Below, piece after piece: positions 9,742 through 18,124 of a DNA stretch of 64,000 nucleotides. The number at the start of each line of letters is the position of its first letter. Positions within the stretch are counted from its first letter, which is position 1. Location of the stretch: contig CM047431.1 of assembly GCA_026168455.1 (NCBI GenBank), positions 10,761,703-10,825,702 of the forward strand. Reading direction: 5' to 3'. A program made the position numbers and the translations under genes. Source of the DNA: Theocolax elegans (taxonomy: Eukaryota > Arthropoda > Insecta > Hymenoptera > Cerocephalidae). Below the pieces are notes generated by a model. The model ran no database searches and was not told the origin of the DNA. It saw only the letters and a list, made by a program, of their open reading frames with translations.

Positions 9742-11541
9742 TTAAGGATCTCCTTGAATTTTGGCTAGTAATGCTTGATGCTTTAGGTCATCATCATCTT
9801 TATTTAGATCAGTTTGATTCTTAATTTCAGTCTTATTTTTCGGGGGTCTTCCCCTTTTCCTTTTGAATTCAACTTTGTCAGTCTTTTCTTCAATAATCTT
9901 GATTTCATTTTTACGGGGTCTTCCCCTTTTTCTATTAATTATTGCTTCTTCTTTATTTTCTATTTCTTTAATTGTTATATTCTGATCTAGGTTACAATCT
10001 ACTATTTCTGTCATATCTTCACAGTCTTTAAAGTTTAATAAATTGTCTTCTTCACTTTTCTTATAATAATCTTTATATACGTAACTTTCTATAAATTTAA
10101 CATGTCTGTTCTCGTATAATTTATTTTCTTCAGGTACATATATTACATATCCTGTCTGTATATATCCAATTAGGAAACCTTTGATTCCTTGAGTTCCAAA
10201 CTTAATATTTGCACTTCTTGCTATTCTCATGAATGTGACACATCCAAATCTCTTAAGTTGATTTATATCAAACTTGTACTGAGGAGCCAATTTCTTAAAT
10301 GGTTCAGTCATATCTATGGCTTTATGTGGTGAACGATTATATACGTATACAGCAGCCTTTACTGCGACATCCCACATATAAGCTGGTAGGCCAGAATCAA
10401 ACATCATAGCTCTTACTTTCATCTCTAATGTTTTGTTAAATCTTTCAGCCACACCATTGTGCTCAGGTGTATCCGGACATGCTAGTTGTAATTCCGCACC
10501 TATATCCTCAAGTACTTTGCCGGTCTCTTTACCAGTGAACTCGGTTCCTCGGTCGCATCTTAGGAAACATACTTTATTATTTGAGCCAATGAAATTTCTC
10601 ATACTCTTAACACACTGTTCTAAACAGTATGATGGTTCGTTTTTATGTTTAACCGGATATGCTAAAGCTGCTCTTGAATGATCGTCTATAAATACAACAA
10701 TAAATCTGTAACCTTTCGGATGCGATGCAGAGCTGATTGGACCCATAACATCAGCGTGTATTATTTGCATTGGTTCTATCGCTCTATTTCTAATAGAATT
10801 AAATGGCAGTTTACATGATTTAGTTAATAGACACGTTTCACATTCAATAATTTCTTTATCATCAATCTTAACATTTTCCTTTTCACTAATCTTTGTAACT
10901 CCTGGTATGCTATCATAAATTCTAATCTTATCTTCAAACATTTCACAGAATTTAGCTATATTTTCTTTAGAGTTATTAAATCTTAGACTATACAAATCTC
11001 TTTTAGCCGTTATACTGTTTGTTCCAGTTTCAAGTCTCTTTAAATCTCTTAATTTACTGATTATTTCAATCGGTTCTTTAATATTAGTAATTTTCGAATA
11101 ATATATTATATCAATATGGTTAATAATGATATCTCTTACTTTATGTTTGTCTTCAATTAATTTATTTTCATTTATTTCAGTCATTATCTCATTCTTTAAT
11201 AAATAATCTAATTTTCTGGTCCTTAATTCCGACATCAAGTAATCTTCAAAAATTTCAAATTTTACATTCGTTAACAACTTATAATTTCTGTTTATATCGT
11301 TATCTTTATTTAGAATCTCAATCTTAATCGAATCAGCTAGGTTCTTAACGGTATTATTCTTTTCAAATCTTTCTTTTTCAGTTAAAGCTAACTTTACTCT
11401 ATTATTAATCTTATCTTCAATTAATTTTTCAAAATCAATATTAGTTAACGTATCTTTATTTCTTAGATTATCTCTTAAATTTTCTCTTACGTTATCTTTA
11501 TTATTAGCTTTACTTACAGTCTTGGACGTATGTACTCTCAC
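9742..11541 (-). CDS. pol: Copia gag C-part fused to integrase (copy A)
   Basis: A 599-residue frame. Residues about 1-225 are charged and resemble the capsid-like part of copia Gag (KLRDLKRLETGTNSITAKRD, then a KFCEMFEDKIR block). The frame then jumps directly to the GAG-pre-integrase segment (CETCLLTKSCKLPFN) and integrase core with catalytic residues visible: D in HADVMGPIS, D in CDRGTEF and E in HNGVAERFNKTL. The region normally holding the zinc knuckle and aspartic protease is absent, yet the frame is kept. Two AT-hook-like motifs (KRGRPRK, KRGRPPK) sit near the C-terminus. It ends in TAA in frame with the RT. Confidence 0.88.
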   Translation of the reverse strand: MRVHTSKTVSKANNKDNVRENLRDNLRNKDTLTNIDFEKLIEDKINNRVKLALTEKERFEKNNTVKNLADSIKIEILNKDNDINRNYKLLTNVKFEIFEDYLMSELRTRKLDYLLKNEIMTEINENKLIEDKHKVRDIIINHIDIIYYSKITNIKEPIEIISKLRDLKRLETGTNSITAKRDLYSLRFNNSKENIAKFCEMFEDKIRIYDSIPGVTKISEKENVKIDDKEIIECETCLLTKSCKLPFNSIRNRAIEPMQIIHADVMGPISSASHPKGYRFIVVFIDDHSRAALAYPVKHKNEPSYCLEQCVKSMRNFIGSNNKVCFLRCDRGTEFTGKETGKVLEDIGAELQLACPDTPEHNGVAERFNKTLEMKVRAMMFDSGLPAYMWDVAVKAAVYVYNRSPHKAIDMTEPFKKLAPQYKFDINQLKRFGCVTFMRIARSANIKFGTQGIKGFLIGYIQTGYVIYVPEENKLYENRHVKFIESYVYKDYYKKSEEDNLLNFKDCEDMTEIVDCNLDQNITIKEIENKEEAIINRKRGRPRKNEIKIIEEKTDKVEFKRKRGRPPKNKTEIKNQTDLNKDDDDLKHQALLAKIQGDP

Positions 11542-11577
11542 CCTAGATATACCAGATGGATCGTCCCAATCCTCAAT

Positions 11578-12146
11578 CTACTCATATTCTTTCACCTCTC
11601 CCTCCTCGCTTGAGGTTTCGCTTGTGCGAGTTTGATGTTTTGCCGGATTAGCTATTTCCACAGGAACAAACCTTAAATCAGGAGCATTAGCTCGTACTGA
11701 AACCTCAGGGGTGACATCGTGGGGCTGAAACAGCTCAATCTCCTCTGGAGTGAATGATGGTCCGCTAGACCACTTCTTTGGGAAGGTTACTATACTTTTA
11801 ACCATTGGCTTCGGATTGATAGTTCCAGGTGTTTCGACTGGATCAAGGTCTTCAGACAGCTTTCTGTTTATCGATTCTTCAGCCTTTCTCTCTCTTCAAA
11901 CACCTCTTCAGGATTATTACCGTCTTCCAGACCTTTAATTTCAGCAGCGTTCTGAGATGCATTTTTCACACTAGAGGCCATAATATGAAATTTTTCGAAT
12001 AGGCTGGTAGTTACTTTCTCCATCAGCTTCTCCTGGTTCAGCATTTGCCTTTCAAGCAGCTTATTTTGTGATTCCAGGAGTCTTTCCATGAAGCTTTCTG
12101 CTCGTTTTTCATATTTTTTCTCCATATCGTTCAACGCTTTTCTTAA
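11578..12146 (-). pseudogene. gag: Copia gag middle part, copy A, frameshifted
   Basis: The copy of the coiled-coil gag segment in unit A. It lost one T near 11885 relative to copy B, so the frame starting with NDMEKKYEKRAESF breaks after about 85 residues and resumes as an apparent separate 75-residue frame ending at TAG 11578. Directly upstream (12147 onward) is transposon sequence, not the rest of gag, so this copy has no start or leader and cannot be expressed as gag. Confidence 0.85.
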
Positions 12147-12759
12147 GGGGTCAAGCCTGGGTTAACTGCTCAAAAAATCGATTTTTTTTTTATTAACTTT
12201 TTTAAAGTATTTCTTACATAAAACATTATCCCAAAATTTGAAAAAAAAACAAAAAATTTTTTCGCAAGTTATAATTGAAATAAAGTAAGCATCAATAGAC
12301 ATTATTTCTCTAAAATTATTTTTGCAAAAAAAGACATTTTATTTTAATTTAACTAAAATAATAATTGCGAGGTTTTCGACGTTTACATACAAGTATATTA
12401 AACGAAGCAACTATCAAGCGTAGAGTTTGGTAAAGTAGAAATCTACTTTACCATACGATTCAAATTTAATAGTTAATAAATAAATGATTCTTTTTACTCT
12501 AATATACTGCACAAATACGTACAGTTCTATTTGAAGTAAATATTGCCTGCATTGATAAAGTATTTACATTATTTTAGTAAATACTCAGTGGATTTTAAAT
12601 TAAAAGTATATTTTTAACTTTAAATTTTATTAGTTTTAAGAAATTAATTATAAGCTTATACAAAAAACGAGCAGTAAAACAAATGCCAGACTCAAGTAAC
12701 AGAATACCTGGTACATCTGCTCATAAAAAAATTATCAACATCAGTAAAATCCAACTACG
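12147..12759 (+). mobile_element. Duplicated left end of the TTAA transposon
   Basis: 613 bp identical, apart from one nucleotide of length, to the left end of the transposon at 14423. It has the TIR start GGGGTCAAGCCTGGGTTAA preceded by TTAA (12143-12146). It stops at the duplication joint at 12759/12760, where integrase sequence follows. Like the full copy it contains an imperfect palindrome TGGTAAAGTAG/CTACTTTACCA at about 12430-12453. Confidence 0.9.
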
Positions 12760-13146
12760 TTGTAATTCCGCACCTATATCCTCAAGTACTTTGCCGGTCT
12801 CTTTACCAGTGAACTCGGTTCCTCGGTCGCATCTTAGGAAACATACTTTATTATTTGAGCCAATGAAATTTCTCATACTCTTAACACACTGTTCTAAACA
12901 GTATGATGGTTCGTTTTTATGTTTAACCGGATATGCTAAAGCTGCTCTTGAATGATCGTCTATAAATACAACAATAAATCTGTAACCTTTCGGATGCGAT
13001 GCAGAGCTGATTGGACCCATAACATCAGCGTGTATTATTTGCATTGGTTCTATCGCTCTATTTCTAATAGAATTAAATGGCAGTTTACATGATTTAGTTA
13101 ATAGACACGTTTCACATTCAATAATTTCTTTATCATCAATCTTAAC
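12760..13146 (-). pseudogene. Truncated copia integrase (copy B)
   Basis: A repeat of the first about 130 residues of the integrase core, with both catalytic aspartates (HADVMGPIS, CDRGTEF) but not the glutamate. The frame then runs into transposon sequence and gains a foreign tail of about a dozen residues (ORF 13221 to 12721). A one-base insertion in a T run near 13147 separates it from the upstream gag frame. Confidence 0.85.
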
Positions 13147-13816
13147 ATTTTTCCTTTTCACTAATCTTTGTAACTCCTGGTATGCTATCATAAATTCTAA
13201 TCTTATCTTCAAACATTTCACAGAATTTAGCTATATTTTCTTTAGAGTTATTAAATCTTAGACTATACAAATCTCTTTTAGCCGTTATACTGTTTGTTCC
13301 AGTTTCAAGTCTCTTTAAATCTCTTAATTTACTGATTATTTCAATCGGTTCTTTAATATTAGTAATTTTCGAATAATATATTATATCAATATGGTTAATA
13401 ATGATATCTCTTACTTTATGTTTGTCTTCAATTAATTTATTTTCATTTATTTCAGTCATTATCTCATTCTTTAATAAATAATCTAATTTTCTGGTCCTTA
13501 ATTCCGACATCAAGTAATCTTCAAAAATTTCAAATTTTACATTCGTTAACAACTTATAATTTCTGTTTATATCGTTATCTTTATTTAGAATCTCAATCTT
13601 AATCGAATCAGCTAGGTTCTTAACGGTATTATTCTTTTCAAATCTTTCTTTTTCAGTTAAAGCTAACTTTACTCTATTATTAATCTTATCTTCAATTAAT
13701 TTTTCAAAATCAATATTAGTTAACGTATCTTTATTTCTTAGATTATCTCTTAAATTTTCTCTTACGTTATCTTTATTATTAGCTTTACTTACAGTCTTGG
13801 ACGTATGTACTCTCAC
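13142..13816 (-). CDS. gag: Copia gag capsid-like part (copy B)
   Basis: A 224-residue frame identical to the first part of the 599-residue frame in copy A, up to SIPGVTKISEKE, where the T-run insertion shifts the frame and stops it. It follows the coiled-coil gag segment in the same frame, separated only by an in-frame TAG (13853-13855). Position and charged, helix-rich composition fit the copia Gag capsid domain, which packs element RNA into particles. Confidence 0.75.
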   Translation of the reverse strand: MRVHTSKTVSKANNKDNVRENLRDNLRNKDTLTNIDFEKLIEDKINNRVKLALTEKERFEKNNTVKNLADSIKIEILNKDNDINRNYKLLTNVKFEIFEDYLMSELRTRKLDYLLKNEIMTEINENKLIEDKHKVRDIIINHIDIIYYSKITNIKEPIEIISKLRDLKRLETGTNSITAKRDLYSLRFNNSKENIAKFCEMFEDKIRIYDSIPGVTKISEKEKC

Positions 13817-13852
13817 CCTAGATATACCAGATGGATCGTCCCAATCCTCAAT

Positions 13853-14422
13853 CTACTCATATTCTTTCACCTCTCCCTCCTCGCTTGAGGTTTCGCTTGT
13901 GCGAGTTTGATGTTTTGCCGGATTAGCTATTTCCACAGGAACAAACCTTAAATCAGGAGCATTAGCTCGTACTGAAACCTCAGGGGTGACATCGTGGGGC
14001 TGAAACAGCTCAATCTCCTCTGGAGTGAATGATGGTCCGCTAGACCACTTCTTTGGGAAGGTTACTATACTTTTAACCATTGGCTTCGGATTGATAGTTC
14101 CAGGTGTTTCGACTGGATCAAGGTCTTCAGACAGCTTTCTGTTTATCGATTCTTCAGCCTTTTCTCTCTCTTCAAACACCTCTTCAGGATTATTACCGTC
14201 TTCCAGACCTTTAATTTCAGCAGCGTTCTGAGATGCATTTTTCACACTAGAGGCCATAATATGAAATTTTTCGAATAGGCTGGTAGTTACTTTCTCCATC
14301 AGCTTCTCCTGGTTCAGCATTTGCCTTTCAAGCAGCTTATTTTGTGATTCCAGGAGTCTTTCCATGAAGCTTTCTGCTCGTTTTTCATATTTTTTCTCCA
14401 TATCGTTCAACGCTTTTCTTAA
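13853..14422 (-). CDS. gag: Copia gag coiled-coil part (copy B)
   Basis: A 185-residue frame from Met at 14410, open back to the TTAA at 14419-14422. Residues 1-60 are strongly heptad-like and charged (KKYEKRAESFMERLLESQ), followed by an acidic linker and a Pro/Ser-rich tail ending EEGEVKEYE. The open frame does not really start here: the upstream part of gag lies beyond the inserted transposon at 17245-17370, and frame and phase match across the TTAA site. It ends in TAG, in frame with the capsid-like segment. Confidence 0.8.
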   Translation of the reverse strand, partial: LRKALNDMEKKYEKRAESFMERLLESQNKLLERQMLNQEKLMEKVTTSLFEKFHIMASSVKNASQNAAEIKGLEDGNNPEEVFEEREKAEESINRKLSEDLDPVETPGTINPKPMVKSIVTFPKKWSSGPSFTPEEIELFQPHDVTPEVSVRANAPDLRFVPVEIANPAKHQTRTSETSSEEGEVKEYE

Positions 14423-15123
14423 GGGGTCAAGCCTGGGTTAACTGCTCAAAAAATCGATTTTTTTTTTATTAACTTTTTTTAAAGTATTTCTTACATAAAA
14501 CATTATCCCAAAATTTGAAAAAAAAACAAAAAATTTTTTCGCAAGTTATAATTGAAATAAAGTAAGCATCAATAGACATTATTTCTCTAAAATTATTTTT
14601 GCAAAAAAAGACATTTTATTTTAATTTAACTAAAATAATAATTGCGAGGTTTTCGACGTTTACATACAAGTATATTAAACGAAGCAACTATCAAGCGTAG
14701 AGTTTGGTAAAGTAGAAATCTACTTTACCATACGATTCAAATTTAATAGTTAATAAATAAATGATTCTTTTTACTCTAATATACTGCACAAATACGTACA
14801 GTTCTATTTGAAGTAAATATTGCCTGCATTGATAAAGTATTTACATTATTTTAGTAAATACTCAGTGGATTTTAAATTAAAAGTATATTTTTAACTTTAA
14901 ATTTTATTAGTTTTAAGAAATTAATTATAAGCTTATACAAAAAACGAGCAGTAAAACAAATGCCAGACTCAAGTAACAGAATACCTGGTACATCTGCTCA
15001 TAAAAAAATTATCAACATCAGTAAAATCCAACTACGATGCACTTCCATCAACATTGATCCAGATCAAGTAAAAAGTTAAAAACTGATACCATTGAAGAAA
15101 GTAGCACAGAAAATAAAATTATA

Positions 15124-15713
15124 GATATATCACTACTTTTCCCAACATTAGAAGAATTTTTAGTTTGTCAGAATTGTCATGGTACAGTTAAATTTTCTGA
15201 AGTTGATGTGAGAGGTTTGGGAAGTAAAATAACAATAACATGTACAAACTGTTTTAAGGTATTTGTTATTGATTCAAGTAGAAAAGTTGGAAAAAAAGTA
15301 ACGCTTATGAAATAAATAGACGTTAGTGTACACAATGAGAACTCTTGGTCATGGGCATGCTGGTTTAGTTACTTTTTGTGGAAATATGGATTTGCCGAGT
15401 CCAGTTTCTCACAGTAATTATGACATTATTAATACAGAGATAAAAAATGTTTGTAAAGAAGTTGGTAAACAGTCTATGAAAGCAACTGTCGAGCAAGTAT
15501 ATGATTCAACAAGTCAGAATTGCCATATAAGTGTATCAGGTGATGGTTCTTGGAGGAAGCGAGGATTCAATTCTCTTCAAGGTGTTGATACTGCATGAGA
15601 ATGAAAAAGTAATTGACGTTCCTCCAAAGCAATATTTTTGCAGAGCATGTGAATTGCGACCAGAAGAAGAAACAAAAGAATATAGAGAGTGGTACTTTAC
15701 GGCATGAAATATA
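15124..15713 (+). pseudogene. Mutator-like (Kolobok-type) transposase fragment
   Basis: The plus-strand reading begins with a Cys-pair zinc-finger-like segment (EEFLVCQNCHGTVKFSEVD, later TCTNC). After a one-base frameshift near 15320 comes MRTLGHGHAGLVTFCGNMDL, PSPVSHSNYD, and CHISVSGDGSWRKRG with the first catalytic aspartate. A stop follows at about 15596; a further piece (VIDVPPKQYFCRACELRPEE) lies in another frame. This order is that of the family I know as Mutator-like transposase in insects and cnidarians. The C-terminal catalytic half is missing. Confidence 0.75.
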
Positions 15714-17244
15714 CTAATTATATTGGAGGTTTGAAACACTTTCACAAATAAGTACACATAAAATAACTTCAACCACATAATATCGCACTAAGCACAAATA
15801 CACTGAGCATAACAAAACACTTATTTATAATTTTATCTGTATTCTGCAAATATTGTATATCTAAGTGTTGACACATTGGTTATGCTGAAATGGAGAAACA
15901 AAGAATCAATTTCTTGACATAAACAAAATATAAATTTAAGGTTATGCAAATACTTATCTGATATAATTTGTTCATGCAGTTTTATAAACCACTAGTTTTT
16001 TTTACTTATTTTATTTAGATATTATATAATATAATATATATAATATATAATTCTACTTGATATTATAATAGCTTAAAACTGAACTACAAACGTGTGGCTG
16101 GTGCACACTTCCATTAGCAGCTGTAACACTATATATGCCTCTCTCTTTCTCTATCACGTGACAAGGCAATCCGAAAAATCAATAATTTTATGGAAGACTT
16201 GTCATGTGAGAGAGAGAGAAAGAGATATTGTACACAACTGTCAAACAGTATTTGTTTTTACTGCATTCATTACATACTTTTAATTAAATTTAATGCTTAT
16301 AATAAAAATTATAATCATATAATATAATATAATAATCATAGTATAAATATTATTATATAAAATAGTCATAAACTATATATAAAATAATCATGTATTAATA
16401 TTCAATAATAGCTAAGTATTCTTTTAGTTTTAAAAAATTTTATTCCTCTTTTTATAAAGAAACTGATTCTTGAAGTTGACTTTCTGTTATTTTAGATAAT
16501 ACATGTATATTAAAAAAATATACTGAGTATTATATTAATAAAACCAGAAAAAAGTCACTATAAACCTATTAAATATACATATTATTAAGATTACACATAC
16601 AAATTGTACGATACCTGAAGAATATGGTATTAGAATTATAAAATAAGTAAAACTTTAAATCTAATAAGTGAAACTTTAAATGCATTTATCTCATTAATGC
16701 TTTTTTAATGATTTTAGCTTACTTGCCGCAGGATATTTCAGAGCCAGGTTGATGAATCACTTTGAAATTTTGGGGAAACTTTTAAAATATATATTTCTAC
16801 GGACTTATGTTGCCCAATTTTCAAAAAGATAAGTTTTAGGTGAATGTTATGTACGTATACGTACATAACATTCACTATTTTTCTTGTTATTATCAACTTT
16901 TATATTTAATACATTGTTATTAATTTTTTTTCAGAAAAGGAAAAACATAAGTCTGTAAACGTATATTCCATGAACATTTTAAGCCTTATTAGACATTAAA
17001 AGATGCATTCAATGCTTCAATATCCTACGGCAACTGCAAAAATTAATCAATTTTTTAATATCATTATAAGTTTAATAACCAGGATTAAAAATGCATTATA
17101 AACATTTTTTATATTGATAAATATAATGTATAATACATATATATTATATAAAAAAAATTAATATGTGAGAAGAATTAAAAAAAAAAAAATTATTCTAATA
17201 ATAATTATTTATTTATTGAAAACATTTAACCAAGGCTTGACCCC
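15714..17244. other. Non-coding right part of the TTAA transposon
   Basis: AT-rich sequence with no coding signal. It contains an imperfect inverted repeat of CT-rich arms (about 16140-16166 against 16198-16226, sharing TCACGTGACAAG-like cores) and a perfect 36-bp palindrome listed separately. It ends in the right TIR. Confidence 0.6.
16840..16875. repeat. Perfect 36-bp palindrome
   Basis: The half-site GTGAATGTTATGTACGTA is followed immediately by its exact reverse complement, with no loop. It lies in the non-coding part of the TTAA transposon. A spacer-free palindrome this long is rare by chance; it could bind a dimeric protein or be the scar of a fold-back event. Confidence 0.95.
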
Positions 17245-17248
17245 TTAA

Positions 17249-17370
17249 CATTTCCTTAGTCACCATCTGCCTTTCATCCAGGTTACCCAGAGAACTCAAT
17301 TCCAATGTTTCGTTGTCTTCAGGCCAGTGTTTGGAAATTACTCGTCTTTCATCTTTATTCATCAGATCTC
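17249..17370 (-). CDS. gag: Copia gag, proposed exon 3 (5' part)
   Basis: Minus-strand reading MNKDERRVISKHWPEDNETL continues openly to the TTAA site at 17245-17248, where the transposon interrupts it; the reading resumes in phase at 14422. Immediately upstream on the minus strand is a good acceptor (a T-rich tract, then TTTACAG, with AG at 17372-17371). The codon split across the proposed splice is Gly, phase 1, matching the end of exon 2. No other gag-like sequence fits this place. Confidence 0.65.
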
Positions 17371-17968
17371 CTGTAAACACAATAAGATTTTAGAATATAC
17401 ACTCAGTATCAATTTATTTTTACTTGGTCCTTATCTCTCTCTTAATCTTTAATTAATTTTTTACTTAATCTTAATCTAATTCTTAATCAGCTTTGTTCAC
17501 TTAACATTTCTCTTTCAAAATGTGTTTCTTAAGGCGTGACATGTTTTTATATAAGGGAATCGATTCCACTCATCTTTACTTTATTCACTATACTTCACTT
17601 ATTCTTAAGGCGTATACTTTTTCTTATCTTCAGACGACAACGAATTTTACAGAATCTCAATCTTCTACTTCTTCATTTGCATAGGATTTTTCAACTTATC
17701 TTAATTTGCATGTATTTTCTTAATATATTTTGGACCAAGAGAACAAAGCTATTCTTAAAACTATTCTTAAACTATGTCTGATTGCGCATTTACAATCTTA
17801 AGTACCTAGGCTTTTCTTAAATTTTAGTCAGACATTCTTTAATGTAGATCTACATTTATAATCTTAAACACAAAGACGAATTCGCTTTTCTTTAAACATG
17901 TCACTTATTTCACATCTTAATCTCACGTCTTAAAGCGTTGTCGATTTTAAACGAGTTGCAAGGTTTAC
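17371..17968 (-). other. Proposed intron 2 of the copia gag leader (598 nt)
   Basis: The donor is ATAG/GTAAAC at 17969/17968 and the acceptor TTTACAG/GA at 17371/17370. The reading frame has stops throughout the segment. CTTAA (plus strand; TTAAG on the sense strand) occurs about 16 times in this interval but not in the flanking exons. Confidence 0.55.
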
Positions 17969-18124
17969 CTATTTTGAAGATCTTATGTGACGAGAAGGCG
18001 ATGTAGCCTTTGTTGACGTCCTGATCTGGTAACACCAATACGAACTTCTCATTTATACAATGATTTTGGAGCCTTTCCTGCTTCCAAATTCTCTCCAATG
18101 CTTGTTTGATTGGGTCTTCAGTAC
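17969..18124 (-). CDS. gag: Copia gag, proposed exon 2 (N-terminal domain)
   Basis: An uninterrupted 156-nt minus-strand reading (PIKQALERIWKQERLQNHCI, then FVLVLPDQDVNKGYIAFSSH) bounded by an acceptor TTTTGCATAG (AG at 18126-18125) and a donor at 17968. Base composition is clearly less AT-rich than the surroundings. Joined to exon 1 it restores a start codon, and joined to exon 3 it stays in frame. I do not recognise the domain; it could be a captured host exon or simply the N-terminus of this Gag. Confidence 0.6.

Larger units (their letters stand above)
10486..12759. repeat. Tandem duplication 1, unit A (2274 bp)
   Basis: This block recurs head to tail at 12760-15036. It starts inside the integrase core and ends inside the TTAA transposon (at CCAACTACG). 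By eye the copies differ only by three 1-nt length changes, all in T or A/T runs: near 10873 versus 13147, near 11885 versus 14160, and near 12197 versus 14470. The event postdates the transposon insertion, because part of the transposon is duplicated too. Confidence 0.93.
12760..15036. repeat. Tandem duplication 1, unit B (2277 bp)
   Basis: Second copy of the 10486-12759 block, carrying integrase start, gag part and the left end of the TTAA transposon. At its right end the transposon continues uninterrupted (15037 onward), so unit B holds the original joint on that side, whereas unit A holds the original joint to the rest of integrase. The new joint is at 12759/12760. Confidence 0.93.
14423..17244 (+). 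mobile_element. TTAA-target DNA transposon with 19-bp TIRs, defective
   Basis: A 2822-bp element with ends GGGGTCAAGCCTGGGTTAA and, inverted, GGGGTCAAGCCTTGGTTAA, flanked by TTAA on each side (14419-14422, 17245-17248). It sits in the gag frame of the copia element. It encodes fragments of a transposase with the GDGSWRKRG motif (15124-15713); the rest is AT-rich non-coding DNA. TTAA targets are known for piggyBac and Kolobok; the transposase type fits Kolobok/Mutator-like rather than piggyBac. Too little transposase remains for autonomous movement. Confidence 0.88.

Noticed and set aside
12683..12955. Plus-strand 90-codon frame spanning the duplication joint
   Set aside because: Antisense of integrase fused to transposon sequence by the tandem joint.
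17536..17781. 81-codon plus-strand frame rich in Leu/Ile/Phe that could suggest a membrane protein
   Set aside because: Lies in the CTTAA-rich intron segment; the repeat motif TTCTTA gives the hydrophobic codons.
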